Assembly (NCBI GenBank): GCA_020628755.1
Contig: JAHDEQ010000115.1
Coordinates: forward strand, 1 to 8,400
Direction: 5' to 3'
Length of the DNA stretch: 8,400 nt
DNA from: Saprospiraceae bacterium
GTDB lineage: Bacteria; Bacteroidota; Bacteroidia; Chitinophagales; Saprospiraceae
The translations under genes and the position numbers were made by a program. Within the stretch, counting starts at the first letter, position 1; each line of letters opens with the position of its first letter. The notes below the pieces were generated by a model that had not been told where the DNA came from, searched no databases, and saw nothing but the letters and a program-made list of their open reading frames with translations. Positions 1 to 4,890 of the stretch are shown here, one piece after another.

Positions 1-102
1 CCCTTCGGGCGGTCAAAATTTTGGAAATTGCTTTTTTCGACAATTGATGTATTCTGAACCTAGATTCGTGTAAAACCAATAAGTTTCTTATGCTATTTCA
101 AC

Positions 103-140
103 AAAAAACGCCCTCTCTGGTGTGACCAAAGAAGGCGTTT
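103..140 (-). terminator. Rho-independent terminator of the acyl-CoA dehydrogenase gene
   Basis: The minus strand forms a hairpin about 60 nt past the stop codon. The base stem AAACGCC/GGCGTTT (106-112 with 134-140) is followed by one mismatch, a 3-bp stem, a second mismatch and a 4-bp TGGT/ACCA stem closed by a 3-nt loop. In the minus direction it runs straight into six T residues (complement of 103-108). This marks the end of the acyl-CoA dehydrogenase transcript. Bases 1-102 to its left hold no gene I can support; the only structure there is a 10-bp palindrome, CAAAATTTTG, at 14-23. Confidence 0.8.
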
Positions 141-201
141 GAAAACCAATTAAGAATATTTTTGATTGAGTCTTTTTGTTCTTATTGTTACTACGTAGCA
201 A

Positions 202-2010
202 CTAGAAACAATATTTGTTCGCTTTGATACAAACATCGGCAACGGTGCGTCGGTCTTTTTTGACGTTGGTTGGACGATAGTTCGTAAAGCGTTTTAATCC
301 TAATAATAATGTGCTGAGCAAGTCGCCTTCGGCGAAGGAGACGAGGGCATCGCTGGCATTTTTGTGCATTTTTGCATTCGCATCCGTAAACAATACTCTC
401 AATATTGCATCATAAACCGATTGGTCAATTTCTGTGTCTTGACCTGCTAGTTTTTCAACTCTCAATAAAGCAGATTCTGCTAAGTAAATGTCGGTCATCA
501 TATCCGCAACATTCATCAAAATCTCTTGTTCTTCTTTGAGGTTGATATCGCCATCCATTTGCATTTTGGCGGCAGCACCAGCAACCATCAAGACAACTTT
601 TTTGAAGTCTTTGAGTGCTTTGCGCTCCTTTCCATAAGTTCCTTCGGGTTGCTCAAAACTTGGCATTGAAGTTAGCTCTTTTTGAACTGCCCATGCTGGC
701 CCAACAATGTCTAACTTGCCTTTCATTGCACGTTTGAGCAACATATCAACCATTAACATACGGTTGATTTCGTTCGTACCTTCATAGATACGTGAGATAC
801 GAATATCACGGTAGGCTTGGGCAATTTTGCTTTCTTCAGAAAAACCCATACCTCCATGTATTTGGAGTGCTTCGTCCACCACATAAGTTCCGATTTCAGA
901 GCCTGCAATTTTCAAAATAGAACATTCGATAGCATACTCTTCGGCTGCTTTGAGTTTAGCTTCTTCTTCGTTCATACCGTCCTCTTTGAGGTCGGCAATA
1001 CGCTCGTGAATAAGATTAGAAACACGATAGTTTGCTGCATCGCAAGCGAAGATTTGGATGGCACTTTGGCCGATTTTGTGCTTGATAGCTCCAAAATTTG
1101 CGATAGGTTGTTTGAACTGTACGCGTTCGTTGGCATAGTTTACACCTAACTCAAAGCTATATTTGGCACCGCCAATAGCCATCAAGCCTAATTTGAAACG
1201 ACCAATATTTAATACGTTGAAAGCAATCAAGTGACCTTTTCCGATTTCTCCTAAAACATTTTCTACAGGTACTTTTACATTTTCGAAAAAGACTTGACGA
1301 GTAGAAGAACCTTTGATACCTAACTTTTGCTCTTCTGCTCCGAGTGTCATTCCTTCGGAATTACGCTCTACAATAAAACCTGTAAATTTGCTTCCCTCAA
1401 TTTGAGCAAAAACTACAAATACATCGGCAAAACCTGCGTTTGAAATCCACATTTTTTGCCCATTTAATATATAGTGTTTGCCATCTTCCGAAAGGTCAGC
1501 ACGTGTTTTGGCAGCCAAAGCATCAGAACCTGAGCTTGGCTCAGTGAGGCAATAAGAAGCAGCCATTTCACCCGAAATCAAACCAGGTAAATATTTTTGC
1601 TTTTGTTCCTCCGTTCCAAAATAAAGAATGGGCAACATACCAATTCCAGTGTGTGCTGCAAAGGTTGTCGCAAAAGAACCCGAAGGTCCGAATGCTTCTA
1701 CAATAACAGTATTGGTATTGGTATCCATAGACATACCACCATACTGCTCGGGCATATGTGTACCCAATAAGCCCAATTCGGCTACTTTTTTGAGTACAGT
1801 AAAAGCATAATCATCTTTTTGTTTTTCGATTTTTTCGTTGTGCGGATACACTTCATTTTTGAGAAACTCTTCAATCATCTGGCGCGTCATCAACTGCTCT
1901 TCGTTTAAGTCCTCAGGCGTGAACGTGTTGCTTGCATGGGATTCCTTGATTAAAAACTCCCCTCCTTGAAGCACTTCGTGCTTAATGTCATATTCAGGAT
2001 TCTTTGTCAT
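202..2010 (-). CDS. Acyl-CoA dehydrogenase, long/very-long-chain (FadE/VLCAD-like, with C-terminal extension)
   Basis: FAD-dependent dehydrogenase catalysing the first step of fatty-acid beta-oxidation, acyl-CoA to trans-2-enoyl-CoA, probably passing electrons to an electron-transfer flavoprotein. The 602 residues show the alpha-helical N-terminal domain (about 35-150), the beta middle domain with signature CLTEPSSGSDALA (154-166), and the C-terminal helical domain with QIHGGMGF (383-390). The catalytic glutamate lies in YEGTNE (E410 of 409-414), the same place as in VLCAD. In the second signature a Q (residue 398) replaces the usual Lys/Arg. About 170 residues follow the core; this extension is shared by FadE of Bacillus and by VLCAD/ACAD9, where it supports dimerisation or membrane contact, so long-chain substrates are likely. 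It is a single-gene transcript with its own promoter, twin operators and terminator. The ATG at 2010 begins an unbroken frame with an A-rich leader and no clear ribosome binding site. The exact chain length used cannot be read from sequence. Confidence 0.95.
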   Translation of the reverse strand: MTKNPEYDIKHEVLQGGEFLIKESHASNTFTPEDLNEEQLMTRQMIEEFLKNEVYPHNEKIEKQKDDYAFTVLKKVAELGLLGTHMPEQYGGMSMDTNTNTVIVEAFGPSGSFATTFAAHTGIGMLPILYFGTEEQKQKYLPGLISGEMAASYCLTEPSSGSDALAAKTRADLSEDGKHYILNGQKMWISNAGFADVFVVFAQIEGSKFTGFIVERNSEGMTLGAEEQKLGIKGSSTRQVFFENVKVPVENVLGEIGKGHLIAFNVLNIGRFKLGLMAIGGAKYSFELGVNYANERVQFKQPIANFGAIKHKIGQSAIQIFACDAANYRVSNLIHERIADLKEDGMNEEEAKLKAAEEYAIECSILKIAGSEIGTYVVDEALQIHGGMGFSEESKIAQAYRDIRISRIYEGTNEINRMLMVDMLLKRAMKGKLDIVGPAWAVQKELTSMPSFEQPEGTYGKERKALKDFKKVVLMVAGAAAKMQMDGDINLKEEQEILMNVADMMTDIYLAESALLRVEKLAGQDTEIDQSVYDAILRVLFTDANAKMHKNASDALVSFAEGDLLSTLLLGLKRFTNYRPTNVKKDRRTVADVCIKANKYCF

Positions 2011-2045
2011 TTTATATTGATTTACAATGGTATTAGAAATATATC

Positions 2046-2060
2046 TAGCGAATTTTCGCT
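2046..2060. promoter_or_regulatory. Proximal operator copy (TAGCGAATTTTCGCT) at the acyl-CoA dehydrogenase promoter
   Basis: A 6+2+6 perfect dyad, AGCGAA-TT-TTCGCT. It lies immediately downstream of the inferred -7 box on the minus strand, so it would cover the transcription start. A repressor bound here would block initiation. It is identical to the copy at 2099-2114. The protein that binds it is unknown. The dyad does not resemble the palindrome upstream of the neighbouring marR. Confidence 0.6.
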
Positions 2061-2061
2061 G

Positions 2062-2092
2062 TAAAGATAGGAGGTTTTGGAGATTATGTAAA
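2062..2092 (-). promoter_or_regulatory. Putative acyl-CoA dehydrogenase promoter
   Basis: On the minus strand a -33-like TTTA (complement of 2089-2092) is separated by 19 bp from TATCTTTA (complement of 2062-2069). The latter matches the Bacteroidota -7 consensus TAnnTTTG at all but the last position. It lies about 52 bp upstream of the start codon and exactly between two copies of the same dyad, which strengthens the call. Confidence 0.5.
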
Positions 2093-2098
2093 GTTTTT

Positions 2099-2114
2099 TA
2101 GCGAATTTTCGCTA
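2099..2114. promoter_or_regulatory. Distal operator copy (TAGCGAATTTTCGCTA) at the acyl-CoA dehydrogenase promoter
   Basis: Second identical dyad, extended by one base pair, placed just upstream of the -33 element. The centres of the two copies are 53 bp apart, close to five helical turns, so both sites face the same side of the DNA. That geometry suits a dimeric repressor acting cooperatively or by a small loop. Confidence 0.6.
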
Positions 2115-2144
2115 AAAATAGGTGATTTTAAGTGTATTTAATAC

Positions 2145-2177
2145 AAAAAGGGGCTATCTGAAATAGATAGCCCCTTT
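2145..2177 (-). terminator. Strong Rho-independent terminator after marR
   Basis: Perfect 13-bp stem (2147-2159 with 2165-2177, core GGGGCTATCT/AGATAGCCCC) with a 5-nt loop, followed on the minus strand by a run of five T. It begins 33 bp after the marR stop codon. It separates marR from the acyl-CoA dehydrogenase gene, so the latter needs its own promoter. Confidence 0.9.
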
Positions 2178-2210
2178 AAAATAGTGATATTGAGATGATT
2201 TTGAGGAGTA

Positions 2211-2660
2211 TTATTCTCGTATTTTATCAAGTAATTTATTAAGCACTGCTGCTTCTTCGTCGCTTAGATTTTGAAGAAAATTTTCGATACCTGCGTCTGA
2301 TTCTTCAATGATTTTTATCAAGCCTAGGCCTTCATTAGAAATCGTAACATCAACTCGGCGTTTGTCGGAACAACAGGCTTCTGAATTGACCCAACCTTTT
2401 TGGCAAAGTCGTTTGACTAAGCGAGAAGTATCAGACATTCGGTCAATCATACGCTCACGAATACAACTGGTTGAGATGGGTTTGCCTGCACCTCTCAATA
2501 TACGTAGTATATTGTATTGTTGAAGCGTAATATCATGCGTCTTTAAATGTGATTTTATTTTATCACATAACCAATAATGCGTAAATAAAATATTTACTCC
2601 TGCTCGTTGCTTATTACTCCGAAAAGGCTTGGTCTGTTTTAATTCCTGCTCAATCTTCAT
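2211..2660 (-). CDS. MarR-family winged-helix transcriptional regulator
   Basis: Small cytoplasmic DNA-binding regulator of 149 residues, a normal length for the family; MarR proteins act as homodimers on palindromic operators and usually release DNA on binding a small ligand or on oxidation. Visible parts are an N-terminal dimerisation helix (about 20-40), the winged helix-turn-helix (about 45-110) with recognition helix MSDTSRLVKRLCQKG (75-89), the wing DKRRVDVTI (99-107), and C-terminal dimerisation helices (115-149). It has five cysteines (32, 66, 86, 96, 97); the adjacent pair at 96-97 directly precedes the wing. The gene lies 108 bp downstream of the ECF sigma gene in the same direction, has a large palindrome in its leader, and ends in a strong terminator. 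Autoregulation is likely; the ligand and other targets cannot be told. The ATG at 2660 gives the expected N-terminus. Confidence 0.9.
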   Translation of the reverse strand: MKIEQELKQTKPFRSNKQRAGVNILFTHYWLCDKIKSHLKTHDITLQQYNILRILRGAGKPISTSCIRERMIDRMSDTSRLVKRLCQKGWVNSEACCSDKRRVDVTISNEGLGLIKIIEESDAGIENFLQNLSDEEAAVLNKLLDKIRE

Positions 2661-2680
2661 GATGGAGATTTGGTTGTTTT

Positions 2681-2718
2681 GTGTTCATGTATCTCTATAA
2701 TTATAGACACATGAACAC
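2681..2718. promoter_or_regulatory. Large palindromic operator upstream of marR
   Basis: Outer arms GTGTTCATGT (2681-2690) and ACATGAACAC (2709-2718) are perfectly complementary. They enclose the perfect 14-bp palindrome TCTATAATTATAGA (2694-2707). The only asymmetry is a 3-base versus 1-base joint. It ends about 20 bp before the marR start codon and sits just downstream of the putative -7 box, the expected place for an autorepressor site. MarR proteins commonly bind palindromes upstream of their own genes, so self-binding is the simplest reading. A role as an RNA hairpin in the leader is an alternative. Confidence 0.7.
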
Positions 2719-2719
2719 A

Positions 2720-2744
2720 TTGTAAAGTTTAAAGTTATAACATC
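2720..2744 (-). promoter_or_regulatory. Putative marR promoter -7 region, related to the sigma-factor promoter
   Basis: The minus strand carries TAACTTTA (complement of 2730-2737), one base from the TAnnTTTG consensus. The surrounding 25 bases resemble the sigma-factor promoter palindrome at 3392-3419: both read ATGTT-R-TAACTTT-R-AA, then TTACAA after one indel. No good -33 element is present at the usual spacing; a T-run ending in TTTG lies 15 bp upstream. It starts 25 bp after the sigma-factor stop codon, so marR may also be transcribed by readthrough, as no terminator is visible between the two genes. Confidence 0.4.
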
Positions 2745-2768
2745 AATTAGAGCAAAAAAAAGTCCAAT

Positions 2769-3275
2769 TTAGCTGCGAATACCTACTGCTGTGATTTTGG
2801 ATTGCAATTCTTTGCGAGCAAAGAAAATACGACTTTTGATTGTGCCGAGTGGTGTCTCTAATTGGTCTGCTATTTCTTGGTAACTCATACCTATATAGTA
2901 CATCCAAAATGGTTGGCGTAATTTTTCGTCAATACTATCCAATATTTTCATCAATTCCTGATTGGCTAAGTTGGATTCCCCTGCGTTATTATCAGTAGCA
3001 GAAGTAGTGAAAACATAGCTGTCAGAAGGAGCTAAGTCAGTCTGACTTCTTTTCTTTTTGCGGTAGTTATTGATAAAGGTATTACGCATCAAGGTCATAA
3101 TCCAAGCCTTAAAATTGGTTCCAATGCGAAATTTATCTTTGTTCTTTAGGGCTTTGTAAACGGTTTCTTGTACCAAGTCTTTGGCATCTTCAAAATCTTT
3201 TGTCAAGGACAAGGCAAAAGATTGTAATGGGCTGTTTAAATCGTCAATGTAACGATAAAATTCTTTTGCACTCAT
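2769..3275 (-). CDS. ECF-type RNA polymerase sigma factor (sigma-70 family)
   Basis: Alternative sigma factor that would direct core RNA polymerase to a specific promoter set. The 168 residues show region 2 (about 15-77), with DLVQETVYKAL in region 2.1/2.2 and the promoter-melting segment NFKAWIMTLMRNTFINNYRKKKR split over 54-76. A polar linker (about 78-102) follows, then region 4 (about 105-160) with the helix-turn-helix MSYQEIADQLETPLGTIKSR (130-149). It has no extra C-terminal domain. No anti-sigma gene is adjacent; the next gene is marR, so control may be mainly transcriptional. That fits a -33/-7 promoter embedded in a perfect palindrome about 130 bp upstream and a second candidate promoter farther up. 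Target genes cannot be inferred. The ATG at 3275 is supported by normal family length. Confidence 0.93.
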   Translation of the reverse strand: MSAKEFYRYIDDLNSPLQSFALSLTKDFEDAKDLVQETVYKALKNKDKFRIGTNFKAWIMTLMRNTFINNYRKKKRSQTDLAPSDSYVFTTSATDNNAGESNLANQELMKILDSIDEKLRQPFWMYYIGMSYQEIADQLETPLGTIKSRIFFARKELQSKITAVGIRS

Positions 3276-3391
3276 AATAAAACGATTTATAATAGGCTAT
3301 CTCTTTTTAGAAAAATGTTGTTGAGCAAGCCTCAAAATTTTCTTATAAAAGATGGTCTAATGTGATTAAAATAAAGTTTGTTTATAGATTC

Positions 3392-3419
3392 AATGTTGTA
3401 ACTTCAAAGTTACAACATT
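3392..3419. repeat. Perfect 28-bp inverted repeat overlapping the sigma-factor promoter
   Basis: Arms AATGTTGTAACTT (3392-3404) and AAGTTACAACATT (3407-3419) are exact reverse complements separated by only two bases. The minus-strand -7 element TAACTTTG lies across its centre, so a protein bound here would occlude the promoter. The two-base gap is too short for a stable RNA hairpin without opening several pairs, which favours a DNA-binding site. Confidence 0.7.
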
Positions 3420-3432
3420 ATTTTTATTTCAA
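3405..3432 (-). promoter_or_regulatory. Sigma-factor gene promoter (TTG-N17-TAACTTTG)
   Basis: On the minus strand TTG (complement of 3430-3432) is followed after 17 bp by TAACTTTG (complement of 3405-3412). This is an exact match to the Bacteroidota pattern TTG-N17-23-TAnnTTTG. The predicted transcript starts near 3398 and has an untranslated leader of roughly 120 nt before the ATG at 3275. Confidence 0.65.
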
Positions 3433-3582
3433 TGTTAAAAAGTGTTAACTAAATCTAAATGTTTTCAAAAATTTTACTAAAAAATGTATCGATATTTAAA
3501 AACTGTACAATGATTTGCTTCGGTTTTTAGGCACTATGGTAAAAACTATGGGTAAAAGAAAACACTAATATTGAAGCTCAAA

Positions 3583-3663
3583 GGTTTACTAAACTTGCTG
3601 CTAAATAAAGCCCCAATATCAAGCTATATAGCAGTTTTCAAACATAAAGAAGTTTAGTAAACC
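3583..3663. repeat. Long inverted repeat made of two GTTTAnTAAAC dyads
   Basis: GGTTTACTAAACTT (3583-3596) and AAGTTTAGTAAACC (3650-3663) are exact 14-bp reverse complements. Each arm is itself a dyad, GTTTA-n-TAAAC, centred at 3589 and 3657. Inside, CTGCTA (3598-3603) can pair with TAGCAG (3629-3634). Outside, TTGAA (3571-3575) can pair with TTCAA (3667-3671). It could be two operator sites or a branched structured RNA of about 100 nt; the sequence alone does not decide. No target-site duplication was seen that would mark a miniature transposable element. Confidence 0.6.
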
Positions 3664-3671
3664 TCATTCAA
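3639..3671 (-). promoter_or_regulatory. Orphan minus-strand promoter (TTG-N22-TATGTTTG)
   Basis: TTG (complement of 3669-3671), a 22-bp spacer and TATGTTTG (complement of 3639-3646) match the Bacteroidota consensus within its spacing range. The spacer contains one GTTTAnTAAAC dyad, and the second lies downstream of the likely start near 3632. The first gene downstream is the sigma factor, about 360 bp away. This is either a distal second promoter for it or the promoter of a non-coding RNA. Confidence 0.4.
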
Positions 3672-3829
3672 CCCACACTTTTATTTTTGGCCGTAGTGCC
3701 GCTTTTTATGCTGCAAATTAAGTGACTTTTCTGTGATTTTGCCAATCTATTCTATCAAGTCCGCAAAAATTCAGATGAACAAGAGGATGTTTTTTAAGAG
3801 GTGTAGTTTGAAGTTTTTTGTAAAGCAGA

Positions 3830-3880
3830 GCTTTCCTAAATTTACTTGTACTTTTGAGCCATTCACCAGTTTAGGAAAGC
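3830..3880 (-). terminator. Possible terminator hairpin after the peptidase gene
   Basis: GCTTTCCTAAA (3830-3840) and TTTAGGAAAGC (3870-3880) form a perfect 11-bp stem with a 29-nt loop, beginning 25 bp after the peptidase stop codon. A competing small hairpin AAAGC-AGA-GCTTT overlaps its far end (3822-3834). There is no T-run directly after the stem in the minus direction, so this is not a classic Rho-independent terminator. It may instead be a 3'-end-protecting or processing structure. Confidence 0.35.
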
Positions 3881-3905
3881 GGTTTTATCTTGATTAGAAT
3901 TAGGC

Positions 3906-4871
3906 TCATTTTAGCGCAAAATCGATGTGCAAGTGGTCATCGTGTCGAATGATAACTCGATTTTTGGTGTAAGGCAAATTTTGGATTTTAGAACCTGTTT
4001 TAGTTTTAAAAAGGTTGGGGCGCAATACAGGGTCAAAAATGACTTTTTGTATTCGCAAGTCATTTTGGGCAGCCGCTGTTTGAAGGGCATCCAAGAGTAG
4101 GGCAGTGGTTTCGTAGTCAATCTCTAAATTTCCTTTTTTTCCTTTGTTGTCAAATTCCAGTCCATAGCCCCAAATATTGAAAAGATGATGCGATGTAGTT
4201 GGTTTTTTTTTCAAAAGTGGAGTCATAATATCTACACTCAATCCATTGCGGTGGGTACGATGAGGCGGAAAATGTCCGCCTCGGCGCGTTCCTGTTTCGC
4301 CTACGACAAAAGTTATTTCAGGACATTGTTTTTCTAATATTTTAAAAGTATCGTCTAGTGTTTTTCGTACTTTTTGATGTACAAAAGTTCGTCCCAATAG
4401 ATAACACCAAAAGGAGTAAGTTGTAAAATTAGCTCCTTGAAAGGCAATCCGTTTGCTGTTGACTATTCGACCATTGGCAACTGAACCATAGGATTTGCTG
4501 GCTTTATCGTTTTCAAACCACAATAAGGTGTTGGGAAATAACCATATGAAAATATAAACGCTCACCAAAAGCCATCCCACCGCTTTCCAAAATTTTGGAA
4601 AGCGCAGCCACAAAGCCACTACCAACCAACCTAAAATTAGCCAATAAGGAAAAATAACTATATTTCTAAGACTTCCTTTTACCACTTTCTGAAAAGGATA
4701 AACAAAGACACTTTGCACATAGTTGGTTATTCGTGCAGCATCAGAGCCAGCATATTTGGCATACACAGGTTTAGAAGTAAGCCAATCGCTCACCAATGGC
4801 AAAGCAAAATAGAGCAAGGTCAGCAACAGCGCAAAACCCCAAGCAAAAGGATGACGAAAGATTTTTTTCAT
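3906..4871 (-). CDS. Membrane-anchored LAS-type zinc peptidase (MepA-like murein endopeptidase domain)
   Basis: Predicted peptidoglycan hydrolase held in the inner membrane with its active site in the periplasm. Three hydrophobic segments (about 8-28, 72-90 and 97-114) with Lys/Arg flanks at 2-6 and 90-96 predict N-in, with the C-terminal domain (about 120-321) outside. That domain shows the LAS zinc motifs: H-x6-D as HRNGLSVD (H207, D214) within GGHFPPHRTHRNG, and a C-terminal HxH (H313, H315) in HDDHLHIDF. These are the metal ligands of MepA and D-Ala-D-Ala metallopeptidases. MepA itself is a soluble periplasmic protein, so the three-helix anchor is a difference. The gene starts 19 bp after kdsD in the same direction, so the two are probably cotranscribed, linking LPS-core synthesis and cell-wall turnover. 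Substrate bond is not determinable. A 24-bp perfect palindrome lies within the coding sequence at 4581-4604. Confidence 0.75.
   Translation of the reverse strand: MKKIFRHPFAWGFALLLTLLYFALPLVSDWLTSKPVYAKYAGSDAARITNYVQSVFVYPFQKVVKGSLRNIVIFPYWLILGWLVVALWLRFPKFWKAVGWLLVSVYIFIWLFPNTLLWFENDKASKSYGSVANGRIVNSKRIAFQGANFTTYSFWCYLLGRTFVHQKVRKTLDDTFKILEKQCPEITFVVGETGTRRGGHFPPHRTHRNGLSVDIMTPLLKKKPTTSHHLFNIWGYGLEFDNKGKKGNLEIDYETTALLLDALQTAAAQNDLRIQKVIFDPVLRPNLFKTKTGSKIQNLPYTKNRVIIRHDDHLHIDFALK
4581..4604. repeat. 24-bp perfect palindrome inside the peptidase gene
   Basis: CGCTTTCCAAAA followed by its exact reverse complement, with no spacer. It encodes RFPKFWKA (residues 90-97), the predicted cytoplasmic loop between membrane segments 2 and 3. 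A chance palindrome of this length is not expected in 8.4 kb. Its half-site resembles the arms of the hairpin after the same gene (GCTTTCC at 3830 and GGAAAGC at 3874), and its centre shares CAAAATTTTGGAAA with positions 14-27. Confidence 0.75.
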
Positions 4872-4890
4872 AGATACACTAAGACAGATA

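Larger units (their letters stand above)
3276..3905. other. 630-bp non-coding region between the peptidase gene and the sigma-factor gene
   Basis: No credible reading frame on either strand; the longest starts give only a handful of codons and the DNA is strongly A/T-rich. It holds the sigma-factor promoter palindrome, a pair of GTTTAnTAAAC dyads around an orphan minus-strand promoter, and a hairpin after the peptidase gene. The length and the number of inverted repeats are unusual for a simple spacer. Plausible contents are a long regulated leader for the sigma factor or a small RNA gene. Confidence 0.7.

Noticed and set aside
817..1149. 110-codon plus-strand reading frame
   Set aside because: Antisense to the acyl-CoA dehydrogenase active-site region; no motif of its own.
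2693..2727. E. coli-like promoter TTTACA with TATAAT upstream of marR
   Set aside because: The spacing is only 15 bp, the TATAAT is part of the palindrome centre, and Bacteroidota use TTG/TAnnTTTG rather than this consensus.
3534..3558. Direct repeat CTATGGTAAAA / CTATGGGTAAAA
   Set aside because: Two short imperfect copies in A/T-rich DNA, without further copies or flanking structure. Too weak to call.
3571..3671. Miniature inverted-repeat transposable element
   Set aside because: The terminal repeats are palindromic and flanked by no clear target duplication, and no second copy exists in the window. Operators or structured RNA fit better.
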